Assembly: GCF_014851395.1 (NCBI RefSeq)
Contig: NW_024040485.1
Span: 20,791,118-20,855,117, forward strand
Direction: 5' to 3'
Source of the DNA: Micropterus salmoides
Taxonomy: Eukaryota; Chordata; Actinopteri; Centrarchiformes; Centrarchidae
DNA: 64,000 nucleotides
Shown here in pieces: positions 1 to 12,250 of the stretch (position 1 is its first letter; each line of letters begins with the position of its first letter). The notes below the pieces were generated by a model. That model was not told the origin of the DNA, ran no database searches, and worked only from the letters and a program-made list of their open reading frames with translations. The translations under genes were made by a program, and so were the position numbers.

Positions 1-1726
1 AACTGCGCAAGAATTCCAACACCAAGACAAATACCACGATAGAGCGAACACCTACCCAGCAAGTAATGGAGCTAACATTAACTAGGTTGTGGGTTTAGCA
101 TACTGTCGATACAGTCACTGCTCTGAAGCTAACATGCAGAGTGGACAGGATTGTCCCAGGGACAGCACACCAGCTCCAGGCAGCGATACTCACAGCTGTA
201 CTGCAGCTATAGCTAAAATCACAACAACAGTATGTCTCGGTAAACTGGAAAGTAAGCTGAATGTCTGTGGCAAGTCATTTGTTTCCCGACACACAAATCA
301 TGGCTGGAACGGCTGAAATAGTGTTGTGTGGCAGCATGCGGGCCACTTTGTTTGTAACCCATTTACAGAGCCAGGACTATGTACAAACAAATTGCTTTCA
401 GCGCACACACAGAACGGACAGCTAGCCGTGCTCCTCACGGTCCACTAGCTAAATTTGACAAAAATACCTATTGGATTAAGAACCCCTTACCCCACCTTTA
501 ACACTGCTGTGTGACATGCTCTGTGACAGTTCTGGAAATGGGTTGCCACTAGAGCACTGTGGCCACATTGAATATTTACTTTAACAATTATGACTATGCA
601 GCCACTGGCTTTCAGTAGGTTCCAAATAAACACCTAACCAATGTTGGATTCCCCTACACTCTCACTTCCCATCTTTCTGGTAACTTTACAATGTCTAATG
701 AGAAGAGGAATGACATATTGTATTGCAAAAGGAACTATTAAGTGTGGATTTCTATTGGTTTCCCAATAGTTGGTTAGAGAAAGTACCTGAAACAGCCAAA
801 TAATAAACAGCCACTAATAGACTATACTTTAGGCTGGACTTTGAATGTGCTGCATTGCTCACTTGTCTTGGTTGTAGATACTGCTCTTTAACAATTAAAC
901 AAGTATTTAGCTAAAAAAGAAATTGACCAGCAATCCAAAAAGACATGAAACATTCCCCCCAGAACAGGTTAAACATCTTTGCAAACAATTTTCCCATTTC
1001 GTAGCAGCATGTTGACCGACTTGACAAACGTTTAGCACCAAATAGGTTGGGCAATAGGATAAATACCCATTTTAGAGAATGGGTATGCAACAGCCTAAAT
1101 CCATTGTCGGAGCTTTTTCATTATTACTGTAGATTCCCTTTTTGAGTACCATAGTCTGTGTCTTTTGGTCATAAACAGCGGACAGCGGACATGTTCACTA
1201 ACTTACAAGAACGTTTGCTGTGACAACAAACGTTGTGTGTGTGTGTCACAACTCTTACACACTGATTACAAAATAAGGAATTTCATTTGTACCTTTCAGA
1301 CTTTCTTCCTTTTCCTCCTGTCATTGCACATCCATTGTGCGTGTAATGCAATTCAGGATAACTGCAAATTTTCTCATAGGCTGACACATTCAACTTGGTC
1401 AATTGTGTCTTTGCCTGAATTTGCACTGCAGATTTGCTTTTATTTGCCACTATTTACATCTTGCTATAACATTGTATGTATTTAGGCTGCCTTAGGTCTA
1501 ATTTAACTAACTAACTAAGCTATCACTCAGAAAAAGACAACACAGAAGTTATTTTACAATATTACAAAATCCCACACAATATCCAAATAACAATGTTGAC
1601 AATTTAATATACTGTATTTTGTCACAAATCTAAATCTAAAGATTTGCTATGCTGTAGTTAAACTTATGAAATTATTCCTAATAAAGTAAAATTAGTACAG
1701 TTAACATTTTGTGCCATTCTCCTTAC
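1..1726. other. slc25a36 intron sequence, no exon recognised
   Basis: This stretch lies 3' of slc25a36 exon 2 on the gene's minus strand, so it should be intron 2. I looked on the minus strand for the next carrier exon, which in this family carries the end of the first repeat signature, and did not find it. The remaining exons are therefore probably off the left edge. The sequence is AT-rich with only short open frames, and I see no clear repeat boundary. Confidence 0.5.
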
Positions 1727-4386
1727 TTGAGACAGTGCAGAGGCCCTGGTGGAGCGACGCGGGCCACACCGGCTCCGTTGACAGTGCTGAGCTGGACTTC
1801 AGAGATGTAGAGAGTGATGGAAGAGGACTGCAGTCTGGTCTTCACAACCTCCAGAGGACAAGTCAAAATAGCGCCCACTGTGCCACCACATCTAGAAGGA
1901 AGTAGTGAAAGGGTTCAGGATGAAAGTGTGAAGAAACAAAACTTCCTTTTCATATTGTGCACCCTCAACATGGAACTTCTTACAAGAGATTCTCCAGAGG
2001 TGCTGGTACTAGGGCTAAACAATTAATTGAAATCTTATCGAAACTGCAACACTGCCTGCTGCAATTTTCAAATAGCAGGAGACACAATATTTGTAAAGGC
2101 GATATGTGTGTCAAAATATTTAAAATCAAAGAAATAACTTTTTTGGTTTTAGGTTCTTTTTTACTCATTCAATCTGTCATGTGAAGCATCTGAGTATCTT
2201 CAAAAGCAATGTAGTATTGTTATTATTAGATTTGGTCCAAGTAACATCTATGTTTTGCTTATTTCTTTTGCCAGTTTTCCCCAATCACCAGTAATACAAT
2301 CTGTTATTCCTTTTAGCTCAAATTATCTAGGAACAGACACACAAGATACTGCAACATGTCAGCTGTCATCAGAGACAATATGAATTGGTTTGATAGTGCA
2401 GTTCAGTGGAAACTGACCACAGCTCAGTGTGACAGGGACTTTTGGCATCTGAGAAAGTGAGTATGAGGTGTCATGAAAATTAAGACCGTTTTGGCTGGCT
2501 TGCTGAACTCTCACACACACACCGTAAATAAAATCATGACTGCTTACAAATGAAATGAAGAAACCGGTGATCATGTTGCTTAAACTTTGACCTCTATTTT
2601 GACTGAAGTCAGACATGTAAATAAACTAAAACAACTTTAATTGCAATCAATTTCACCTTCATCAAAAAACATAAAGCATCGAGCTCAGGTAAATATCATT
2701 GTATAATCTGATTCATTGATATGGTGTAAATTAGTACTTTATTTCTATAAGCCCAACCAGACATCATGTCAAAGTAATGTTCTGTCCCAATGATACACAA
2801 GTACGGCCATTGATCCATCTCTGCTTTCACCAAAAGCTTGGTTCTTTCCACAATAGGACTTGTATAGACAAAGCTTCACAATCAAACCACCACAAAGACA
2901 GAAAGTGCTTGTTGACTATCATAGTGACAAAAAATATGAATGCTCTTTAGGTTGGGTTAAGTGAATACTAGTTGTAACCCTAGAGTGGTGTATGCGAACA
3001 TCCTGGCTGCTGGCAGTGAATACCTCTTTTGAGTATCACCAGCTATATTTACTTTTCAAAAGCCCGACCCACATTCATGCTCACAGGCAGCAGTGACCGT
3101 TGGCCTACTTTCAGGGCTATGCTGCCTATGTGTGTGTGTCTCAGAGTGGCTGTGGGAGGGAGCACTGTGCAGAGGCCTCCAGCTCAGGTTTTTGGGGAAA
3201 GCAAATAAGATTTTTGCGTTTTCAAGATAGCAATGTGTCTTGTGTTGTTCCCAGATTTTATAATCCCTGATAAGAGAGGCAACAGGCGAGATGTGGTGTG
3301 ATGGGATCACCATATTTTAAGGTCAATGGTTTGGTGCAGAGGTGAAGGTGAGGGTAAAAGATGCAGAGAAACTTAAGACAGTGGATTAAAAACAAGACAG
3401 ACCTACTGCAACAACAAACTGTTCAATCTTACATCTGTGTTTAAATTTTCTTTGATGAACAAGTTGTCGAGCAGGCCCAAGTATTGTATGGCCGCAAGGT
3501 AAACCCGAAGCAGTCATACTTTATCACCCTTACTTCGTGGCCTAATTTATTTGTTAACAAACCTTGGTTTAAAAACAAACATTCAAATGTTACTAGAATT
3601 GTAGACAGTTTGGGCAGTTACGCAATAGAGCAAAAATTGTTTTTGGAAACGAATATTATTAGATGGACGTTTGTAGAGTTGCTTGTATGCTGTATCTGGT
3701 AGTGCTTGACGTGTGAAGGTGTGTAAACTCCTTAATGGCCTTTAATTTTAAGTAACAGGAGTTGTGGTTCAGCAACTGTTAGTAAATCAATCAATAAAGA
3801 AACTAAATATACAGAAAGAAATTACACCGTTGACACCGCATACAACTAGACACGCCACTGACATTTAGTTTCATGCATCTAATTAATTTGTCAGGTTCTT
3901 AAAACGCGAAATCTCTGAAGAAAATAACACTGATGTGGCTGCTGCTGCAAAACTCAGTCAAGTTACCGAGAGAGCGCAGCAACGAGCCCGGAAAAAAAGT
4001 TGAATTTGCCTTCGAAATAAAAGCGTATAATCTTGATGTCGATTTTTATAAGAATGACACGACAAAAAAAAAAGCTGTAACGACTGGTATCCATGAAGTC
4101 ACATATTAGCGCAAACGCACTCTCATTGTAACATTTGTGTTAATATCTCATAAAACAAATTGACATATTTTGAAGTGTTGACAGGAACTGAGCCGACACA
4201 GCTGCCAGGGCTGCAGCACAATGCAAGCGCTGCACACTAAACGGCCTTTAAGCTTGCTAAATATACCAGGCGACGAGTCACATTTCAATGCTGACACTGT
4301 TTAAGTTAAAAACAACATCCAAATGAAATGCGTTGTCTGACTTACCCTCCGGCGAACAAATGAACCAGTGTGTCCCTTTGGCTCAT
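1727..4386 (-). CDS. slc25a36: Mitochondrial pyrimidine nucleotide carrier SLC25A36, 5' part (exons 1-2)
   Basis: SLC25A36 belongs to the mitochondrial carrier family and moves pyrimidine nucleotides across the inner membrane. Two coding exons are visible on the minus strand. Exon 1 is 4386-4346: start codon at 4386-4384, 13 codons beginning [13 protein letters not shown], then a split Gly codon and donor gtaag. Exon 2 is 1891-1727: acceptor tag, 165 bp, donor gtaagg. The joined reading gives [20 protein letters not shown], the start of the first carrier repeat with its P-x-[DE]-x-x-[KR] signature (PLEVVK), ending PGPLHCLK. The [10 protein letters not shown] start and the [10 protein letters not shown] segment fit SLC25A36 better than its paralogue SLC25A33. 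Only about 68 of roughly 310 residues are present; the rest lies beyond the left edge. Intron 1 (1892-4345) shows no further exon. Which teleost duplicate this is cannot be told. Confidence 0.9.
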
Positions 4387-4830
4387 TATTTAGCATGCTC
4401 TGCCAAACAGTACACCTTGGGGCTGTGGCAGAGGGTCAAAGGCGGACTTGGGTCTCGTCCCTTCTTGTTTTCTGCCTCCGAGAGGATGCGCACGTCGATG
4501 GGCAAACAACGTCGATGATGAACCAGCGGCGGGGCGAGTCTCCGGTGATTCAGACTGCAGTGGGCCGACAAACCCCTCCGTAGCGCTCAGCTTACTCAGG
4601 TTCCCCCTTTAACACGGCTTCTTATCTTCGACTAAACCACCGGAGAGCTGCGAGCTGAACTGACTGCTGGAGGAAGAGTGTCTTAGCTCTAACAAACAGT
4701 TTTATGGCACATTCACGGGCTTCTCTCGCTTGATTAACCCCTCTGCTTTCACCGCTGCAGTCAAAGGGAAAAGGGGGGCAGATCTCATAGTATTTACTGT
4801 ACAATCATAGACTGGAAAACAGACGCTGCT

Positions 4831-4857
4831 ATTGGTCAGCCCCTGCGCGTGACGTCA
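4831..4857 (-). promoter_or_regulatory. Putative slc25a36 promoter elements: CCAAT box and CRE
   Basis: About 445-475 bp upstream of the slc25a36 start there is ATTGG at 4831-4835, which reads CCAAT in the gene's direction, and a full palindromic CRE core TGACGTCA at 4850-4857. The surrounding 4.5-4.87 kb is richer in CpG than its neighbours. The CRE suggests CREB/ATF control, but this rests on motifs only. Confidence 0.45.
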
Positions 4858-5329
4858 CGTTATCACCGCCCTGATCATGCACTGTTGGTATGCTCAACAT
4901 TGAATGAATCAGAGCTGCATTTTGATTAGGTGCAAGCTAAAGACCTTCCTCTTTACCTTCTCGGTGCTTCTCAATTTGTCTGTAAGTCTTGTAAGACAGA
5001 CCTGAGACAAATACGTCAATCACAGTCAGGCATCGACACAACCAAAATTCAGAAAACAACATAGATGAGACTGATGACCAGGCAGACAAATGCAATTAAT
5101 AAAAGCAACACGTCCTTTTAATATTTCTGGGTGTATTAAGCCATTGTGAGTAATCTTGCATACCAATGGACAGGACACAGGACTGTGTAATATCAGTACT
5201 GGATTGAATCAATGTACACTGCACATTTCCATTTGCAAAATATTGCCAGGATACATCCTAGTTTTGCCATGGTTGATGCTGACACACTTTTATGCATTTG
5301 TCTCATTTAGGCTTGACTAAATCAACCAC

Positions 5330-6196
5330 TGGCAAATTACGACTTGTATGAAATACTGCTGCTAGGACACCAAGACTAGACCATTTTGTCATATTACCCC
5401 TGTTCTTACTCCTTTACATTGGCTCCCTGCACTTGCTAGATCTGACATCAAGATGCTGCTTTTAACTTATAAAATTTTACTTGGACTTGCACCATCCTAC
5501 TTACCTGTTCTTGTCACTCCTCACATACCTGTTAGGGCCTTACGATCACAAAATGCCATCCTCGTGACTATTCCAGAAATAAATAAAACATCAGTAGGTG
5601 GCAGCAGGGCCTTCTCTTACCAAGCTCTTCTTCTCTGGAATCCTCTTCCTTTCCAAATTCAAGAGGCTAGCTCGGATGACTCATTCAAAAGTGAACTCTA
5701 AACACATGTATTTTCATCAGCCTTCAACCTCATTTAGTCTGCCTTAGTATTAAACTACAGTTATCCTGCTTATATGTCCATGGCTAAGTATATGTACTAT
5801 ATGTTACATATATTTGTGTGTTTTTTCATTTGGGTCCAGGTATGAATGTACATAAGAGTTATGTGCATATTGTGTATTGTTGTATTTTACCTCACTTTTA
5901 TATGTGTTTAAATATTTTTAAATTTTTGTTTATATAGTTTTACATGTATTTTATGTCATGTTGTACTTTGGTATATATTTTGGTAATGTTGTTATTGTTG
6001 TCTGTGAAGATGCTCAGTCGTCCAGGTCATAGTTATCCAAGGAAGGTTAAAATCCAGAACAACTGAACTTGGTTGAAGATGCTTGAGGATGTTTCGCCTC
6101 TCATCCCCTTGATTTTAACCCACCATGGTTATTTTATGTACAGCCCCTTGAGACATACTTTGTGACATCGGGTTATAATAATCTTTGACTTGACTT
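5330..6196 (+). mobile_element. Truncated CR1/L2-type LINE: C-terminal ORF2 and 3' tail
   Basis: An open frame at 5453-5701 encodes 82 residues with the usual end of fish LINE ORF2: LLLTYKILLGLAPSYL, then a TP/LRS region, then RAFSYQALLLWNPLP and F-K-S-E-L before the stop. Similar but stop-containing sequence extends upstream to about 5330, so the reverse transcriptase and endonuclease are gone or decayed. The 3' region runs to about 6196 and ends in a TTGAC-type tandem tail. A second repeat (6000-6120) is inserted in it. This is a 5'-truncated, inactive copy. Clade assignment by eye is approximate. Confidence 0.75.
6000..6120. repeat. Dispersed fish repeat nested in the LINE, with an inverted internal block
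   Basis: The first 45 bases (TGTGAAGATGCTCAGTCGTC and on) match the repeat at 14027-14155. The second part, 6045-6120, is in the opposite orientation to the same part of that other copy. The inverted block is bounded by the inverted pair ggttaaaatc (6045-6054) and gattttaacc (6111-6120). It interrupts the 3' region of the LINE around it. Confidence 0.65.
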
Positions 6197-7075
6197 ATTT
6201 AGTAGGGTTTCTCAATTGAATTTACCATATATGTGATATATAATTGCATATAGCCTACCTTGACAAGACTGTCTTTATCAACTACCCTTCTTACACACTG
6301 TGGATATGAACACAAGTAAAGCTGAGGGTGTTCAACTTCACACCCTTAAAGCTGGAAGTCAGCTCTTTAACCTCAGTTTCAAATCCAGTGTGAAAAAATA
6401 CGCAGCCAATTCTATCATTGCCAGTTTGGCTACAAACATACTCCTTGAACTCTTACCTTTTCCCCTTGACTAAGAATTTGGCCAAGATCACCTGGGCCAA
6501 AATCTTTAAATGTGACTTTAATTTTGATAGCACTCAGCATGGAACTGGGAACATGCAGTTTAATTCTCTTTCCCCAATGTGACAGTCTTAACCAAAATTG
6601 GATTTTTTATTTCTGAAAGCTGCTACGTAATCAGCTGACCACACTCAGAATAGTCAGCTAGTGATTCAATAATGGAGCTGAACGAAGCCATACCGTTTTG
6701 TAATTGAGAGCACAGTATGACAAGTTGGAGTCATGTGCGTGGTTTCACTAGTCACATTTGTGGGGTCAAAACCAATAATGTCATGTCCTGCATTAGAGTT
6801 GTTATGTACATCTCATGACTCAGAGATTTAGGATGGATGCTGAAAGAGTGATCTGGTGTCAGATGAAAGGGTGTGGTGTACCTCTTGTGTATTACATAAT
6901 ACTATACTCAGATGAAATGAATGAGTTAGGCCTTGAATAAAGATTTTGCAGGAGGAAAAAAACACGTTTGCTGAAATAAAGGTTAACTTTAGTATTTTTC
7001 AACATGGCCTTATTTTCTCATGTTTTTGTGTCTATCTGTCTAATTGGGATAGGCTCAGATTGTTATTAAGTCTCA

Positions 7076-7428
7076 AGATCCTTTTTGTTTAACCAGAAAC
7101 AGTCACTATAGTTCTTTTGTCAAAGCCACCAGACTCCTTTGATAAACAGTAATTTAACCTTGCAGAACACAGCTGTTGCTGGTCCACTGCTGCCTTGGTC
7201 GAATAGTTTGTTTGTGTTGTTGTGGGATTTTGATGTTTTTGTTTGTTTGTGTTATTGTGTGACTTTGGTGTTTTAAAGGTTTGAAAAAACCCAAGTCACA
7301 CAATGACACAAACCAACTAATCGAGGCAGAAGTAGGCTACAGAGGTAAAATTACTATTTTTTTCAGCGGAGTCTGGTGACTTTGACGAAAGCAACATAGC
7401 ACTAATTCTAATTAACCAAACAGGATCA
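7076..7428. mobile_element. Fold-back (long inverted repeat) element, MITE-like
   Basis: Two imperfect inverted arms of about 170 bp face each other round a short centre near 7250. Examples of pairing: gatcc at 7077 with ggatc near 7427; caaagccaccagactcc near 7123-7139 with ggagtctggtgactttg near 7368-7384; tgtgttattgtgtgact near 7240 with agtcacacaatgacaca near 7294. No coding capacity is visible. It could be a MITE or a hairpin non-autonomous element; the superfamily is unknown. Confidence 0.65.
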
Positions 7429-8891
7429 TAGTCTTTAAAAAGAGGTCTATCTCTGTAAGGCTCCTTTCCATAATACTGTCAGACACAATAATAATAATCT
7501 GAGCCTGTCAGTGGCAAGAACAAGTAGATTTGTGGACGTACTTTGACATGGATTACATTGCAGCCCATGCTTTGCTGCTGTCAACCACACTAATGCAATA
7601 CTGGACCAATTTCCAATAATGTTGTCCCGATTAGTCACATAGATATAAAGACATGGATAAATAGGGTCCAGTTTGAAAAACTAAGTTGCCCTTTAAAGTA
7701 AAGGTGTTTGCCGTTCAAATCAAACATTAACATTTAAGTGCACTATTTACTGAAACTGTTTGTTTTTCCAGATCATGGTTCATCTCCATCCCTGTATTTT
7801 CTTGGAAAGAAAAAAAAAATGCTGCCTGATATTTTTAAAAATACAATCGCAGTGAGAGTTTGACCCCTACATAAACAGGAGTTTCGTAGGACTAGCCATC
7901 TTGTTTCTTCAGTTCTTGGATTTGTTATCAATGCAGTGGAACTTATTTGTAAACTAAAAGCATTTTTCAGGAACAAATCCTTTTTTTCAATTCCTTCATG
8001 TGATAAACAGAGGTCCTCTTTACTGTACTGTATGTAATTTGCTGGTCCATAAGTATCTTTAAATCTTCAAAACATCAAAATAAAGCTCTAATGATAAATA
8101 AGCATGGTAATTGTCAGAATGATCCTGAATAAAATTACATGAAATTCCAATGCAGTATTGATTGGCAGTTGAGTGGATGAGAAATAAGAGAGGAAATAAG
8201 TCAAAACCACCCTCAACCGTCACAGAATGGACCAATTTTATGGACAGTAACTAAACATTTTAACATCAGTAGCGATAGTGAGAGTGGAATTACCAGAGTG
8301 CAGTGTGCATTTCTCAAAGTAGGCTACTGAAGAATATATTAAAATGAAATGATCCCAAGGCCTTGGACAGTTAGACATGGATTTTGCATTTGTAGTGTGA
8401 GAAAGGCAGCGCTGTCAAGTTAAATGAGAGAAACTGAATAATTGCTTTCCACTGGTGCTCATGAGGACTCCTGCTGACAGTTTAAAGGGTCACGAGACGA
8501 AACTGCAGCTTTTGAATTATACTGTTATTGAAGGCCAAACGCTGTGAATAAGTTATGCAATCTGTGTGTTTATTTCCATCTGTCTGCCTCTCTGTTTCAG
8601 ACAGTGGCTGTCTCACTCCCTCTCAGTTTCTCTTGGTGGTACTGTAGATATAATGTATGTTGTATGTACTGTATGTTACTATTTTGTAGGTGTGTGCCAA
8701 TCTAATCCTTCACAAAACTTCCAATTGTGACCTACATCTAACTGAAATGCAAAACAAATTTAATTACTATAAATTAACAGTTTATTTGTGTCCAAGATAT
8801 GTTGTCCACGCGGTTTCAACCTGTGGCTACCAGACTCAGAAACTCAATGGATCATGAATCCAGTTTCCAAAGCCAAAATGCAAGGAAAACC

Positions 8892-8892
<1 letters not shown>
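7429..8892. other. Intergenic sequence, nothing recognised
   Basis: AT-rich spacer between slc25a36 and marchf2. Only short, low-complexity open frames occur, and no exon, RNA gene or clear repeat boundary was found. Confidence 0.5.
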
Positions 8893-8930
<38 letters not shown>

Positions 8931-8932
8931 AC

Positions 8933-8987
<55 letters not shown>
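8893..8987 (+). repeat. (AC)n microsatellite
   Basis: Nearly pure AC dinucleotide tract of about 95 bp with two small interruptions (tt near 8929 and at near 8940). Confidence 0.98.
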
Positions 8988-8991
<4 letters not shown>

Positions 8992-9239
8992 TTACCTGAA
9001 TTTTACAGCTAAATGTAAACTGTATTATAAATATATTTTATTCTTATCTTTTCACATGGTGGCTGACTGCTCAAACATCCCAAATGTGTGATGTGTAAAT
9101 GACTTGCGTGCGCAGTTGTGTGTCTGGCTATGTTAAAGTCCACTAACACATGTCTCATGATATCCCATGCGGAGAGGCAGTGTTTCTGTTGGACTTTGAC
9201 TGAACACACGGTGGGATAACTAATAAGAAACTGAGGTAG

Positions 9240-9240
<1 letters not shown>

Positions 9241-9280
<40 letters not shown>
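9241..9280 (+). repeat. (TG)20 microsatellite
   Basis: Forty bases of uninterrupted TG. It is complementary to the AC tract about 250 bp upstream, so the two form a dispersed inverted pair. Confidence 0.98.
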
Positions 9281-9281
<1 letters not shown>

Positions 9282-11639
9282 TGATCCCCATTCTTGGTAA
9301 TCACACGCAGATCACACTCACAGTGAGTGCACCCCTTCTTTATCAGTGTTTGGGTTCAAAGGGAATGAAAAGGAAGAGGCAGGGGTAGAGGGCAAGGCAG
9401 GTCGATTTGACAAAAATAGATATTGTTTAACTAATAGTTAAATATTACAGACAGAGGTTGCTATTTTAGGTCACACTAAAGGGACATCTCAAAATACATG
9501 AAGGTGAACTGTTTCTGTATAATGCAGACTTAAATTGGAATTTTATTTCTGTATAACTATTAACATAATACTCAGTTTTGGTCCAAAAGTGACAGAACGA
9601 AAGCATGACGATGGTAGGGACCCAGTGAAGATCTAGGTCGAGTGGACCTTTCACTTTTGAAGTGTCAAATGAGTCAATCACCTTAGCTAATTAAAAACAT
9701 TTTCCACTACTATTGACTCAGTAAAATGCCACTCAATCTGTACGCTAACAAGAAGCAGACCTTTGAGAGTTCTTATTTGCTGATGTGATTCTGCCAGTTC
9801 AACAAAGTATATATGGTAGCAACAGGATCAGCCATGCCTACATGCAAATACAACACATTGTACAAAGGAAGGTGGCAGGAAGGTGGCCTTTTATCCATCC
9901 ATCATATCATCTGACTTGTGAACATTGTGTGAATCAAACAGGCCTAGTGCAACTGCTCTTGGAATCTGTTATGTTTGATGATGTGTTGTTGAACCTGCTT
10001 TACAAAAACGTGTTGCTTGAACCTCTGTATAAACTAGTCTGGCCAAAAGAGAAAAAAAAAGTCAATACTCGCCTGCCAAGCAGTCACACCTGTAACTCTG
10101 TCGATCAGTGAAAAAGTATTTAGATAAATTACTAAATTAAAGGCAGCAAAACTATAAGGCCTCTCCTAGTGTTATATTATGTGTGATATTATTGGATTAT
10201 CAAGGGTGTATCTTTCATGTCACTGTTGGTGGGGACAATAAAAACATTGGCCAGAGGGAGATTTTTAGGAATAAAGTTGAGGGTCTTAAAAAGGTAGGCA
10301 GTGGTCTACTGTGAGGCATATAAGAGGGGAGGACATAATCTTTCAAAATTTAAAAAATGCATTGGACTTGAAGGCGTTATCATATGGATATTATAGGCTA
10401 CAGTATAATAATGTGAATATGTTAAAAACATATAGAAGGGAAGTGGGCAGAGTTAGAGAATGTAGAGAGTAAATCCAAGGGTGCATGTACACCATGAACA
10501 GCAGTCTCCATTGTGGTAAGTAGAGTAAAACAATGTATACAGATTAGGTTATATATACAGTTGGTTAATGTACAGTAACAATGTTGAACAGTGTAGCCCA
10601 ATTCTTGATTGTTTTGTTATTGTAATTGTATCACTTCAATACAACACTTCATTATTTTAATCAAAATTACAGGGACAATTCAGTAATCATTGGATATTGG
10701 TTGGGACATGACCCTACTAAATTCTATGCCCTTGATTATCATCACTGGTGTTGATAATCAATTTTGTTGGTTGGTTGAGGTGATTTTATGGACTTTATCT
10801 AGACTGCTGTTGGGTCATGAAACTCACTGAACAGGAATGAATCATATTTTATATGCTCATAGTTTTCAAAATCTTAATCTGCAAAGGAACTACAAATAGC
10901 TGCCATAAGAGTAGTGGAGTAAAAGTACAATATTTCCATCTGAAATGTAGTGGAGTGGAAGTATGAAGTAGCATCATATTCATAGAAACCTATGTTGAAC
11001 ATTCAAACTGTCACTGTTGCATTTTGCCATTGTACTAATGTCTAATGAATGTAATTATTGGAAGAACCCCTGGAAGTCCTGTACCTCACCTGTAGAGCAG
11101 CTGTCCCAACCGTCCTGTCTGCGACACCCTGAGAGGGTTGATTAAATCCTGCCACCTAGCGGTTTTATTTTGACATAACTTAGTACAGATGTTTTCTCGA
11201 TAGAGGACAACGGTCGTTTCCTTATTGAAATCAGACCTATATTGACACATAAAAAGTCACTTAAACATTTTAGGAACAGAATGTCGACACAATCTTAGAA
11301 ACACTTTTTGTTGTTGTTGTTGTTGTTTGTACCGTACGCTGCATTCAGGCGTCCTCGTAAACTGCTCTTTTAAAGGTCGGAAGCAGTAACGTTATTTGTG
11401 TGATTGATCACAGATATCAAAACGTTAGGAGTAACTAAAATGTATATAGAACAGGTGTTTTTAATATTTTATTCCTGCTTTGCTTGGGTTACATTACGCT
11501 CTTGGGCTAACTGATGTTTAAGTGAAATAACTGGACAAAATGAAGTGATTACATGCATTACTTTCATCATCCGGAATCAGATTCAAGTACTAGTATTTAT
11601 TGCTGCTCTTACTAGTATGTATTGTCAGCTGTAGATCTG
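9281..11639. other. Intergenic sequence with repeat fragments
   Basis: No gene is seen. At about 10900-10990 there is a fragment of a common fish repeat (gtggagtaaaagtacaat, then a segment rich in gtagtggagt). Its reverse-oriented relative occurs near 16855-16990. A short (GTT)n run lies near 11309-11326. The rest is unremarkable AT-rich DNA. Confidence 0.5.
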
Positions 11640-11735
11640 TATTTGATGCTCTGTTGATGCTTATATGTTGTTCCTCAAATGTAAGTCGCTTTGGATAAAA
11701 GTGTCTGCCAAATGAGTAAATGTAAATCCGTGACA
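11640..11735 (+). repeat. SINE/LINE 3'-tail fragment
   Basis: Contains the widespread fish retroposon tail tgtaagtcgctttggataaa followed by a gtctgccaaatgagtaaatg-type stretch. It is followed by a short GATG tandem near 11740-11753. No head region is recognisable, so this is a 5'-truncated fragment. Confidence 0.6.
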
Positions 11736-12059
11736 ACGGATGGATGGATGGACTTTCGTTCGTTTTTTCGTTCGTTCCATGTTTTCTGACCTCGTTACCA
11801 GCACATTTGGCAATAGAAATATACAAGTGCTTCTTACAAGTGAACAAGTCCTATTTGCCACTGATGGGTGTGTGAAGTGTCCGTTATTACACGATCACTA
11901 ATGACTGTGAAGGCATCATTGTGTCACATGACCAGTGCACAGCTGAGGGATGCTGAGGTAGGTTTGCCCGTTGCTAGTCTGTTAGCCACGTTAGCCGTGT
12001 CTGGTAATCCTGACAGAAACAGCCGTTTCTTTTCAGTTTTTCAGACAAAACCACCCTAA

Positions 12060-12250
12060 GGAGATACACTACACGACATGGAGGGGATGCAGCGCACGTG
12101 GCCGTCTTTTGTATCCCTTCATATCAACAGCTTTTGGTTAGATGTCAAAGTCATAGTTTGTAGCTAGGGTTGTCCAGTTAGCTCAACTAGCCTGTGTCTG
12201 GTTAACGCAGGGCCAAGGCCAAGGCCAAGCGAGAAAAGGGAGGCCGTCGG
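12060..12250 (+). other. marchf2: Probable non-coding first exon of marchf2
   Basis: A GC-richer stretch ends at 12250 in a good splice donor (gtcgg|gtgagt). The first coding exon of marchf2 has an acceptor at about 13127 (ctctgtag|gtgg), 96 bases before its start codon, so a spliced 5' UTR is expected. The 5' limit given is arbitrary because the transcription start is not visible. Confidence 0.45.

Noticed and set aside
1711..1905. Plus-strand 64-codon frame
   Set aside because: It is the antisense shadow of slc25a36 exon 2, whose minus-strand reading matches the mitochondrial carrier signature and has good splice sites.
8788..9012. Open frames rich in His-Thr
   Set aside because: They are translations of the AC microsatellite.
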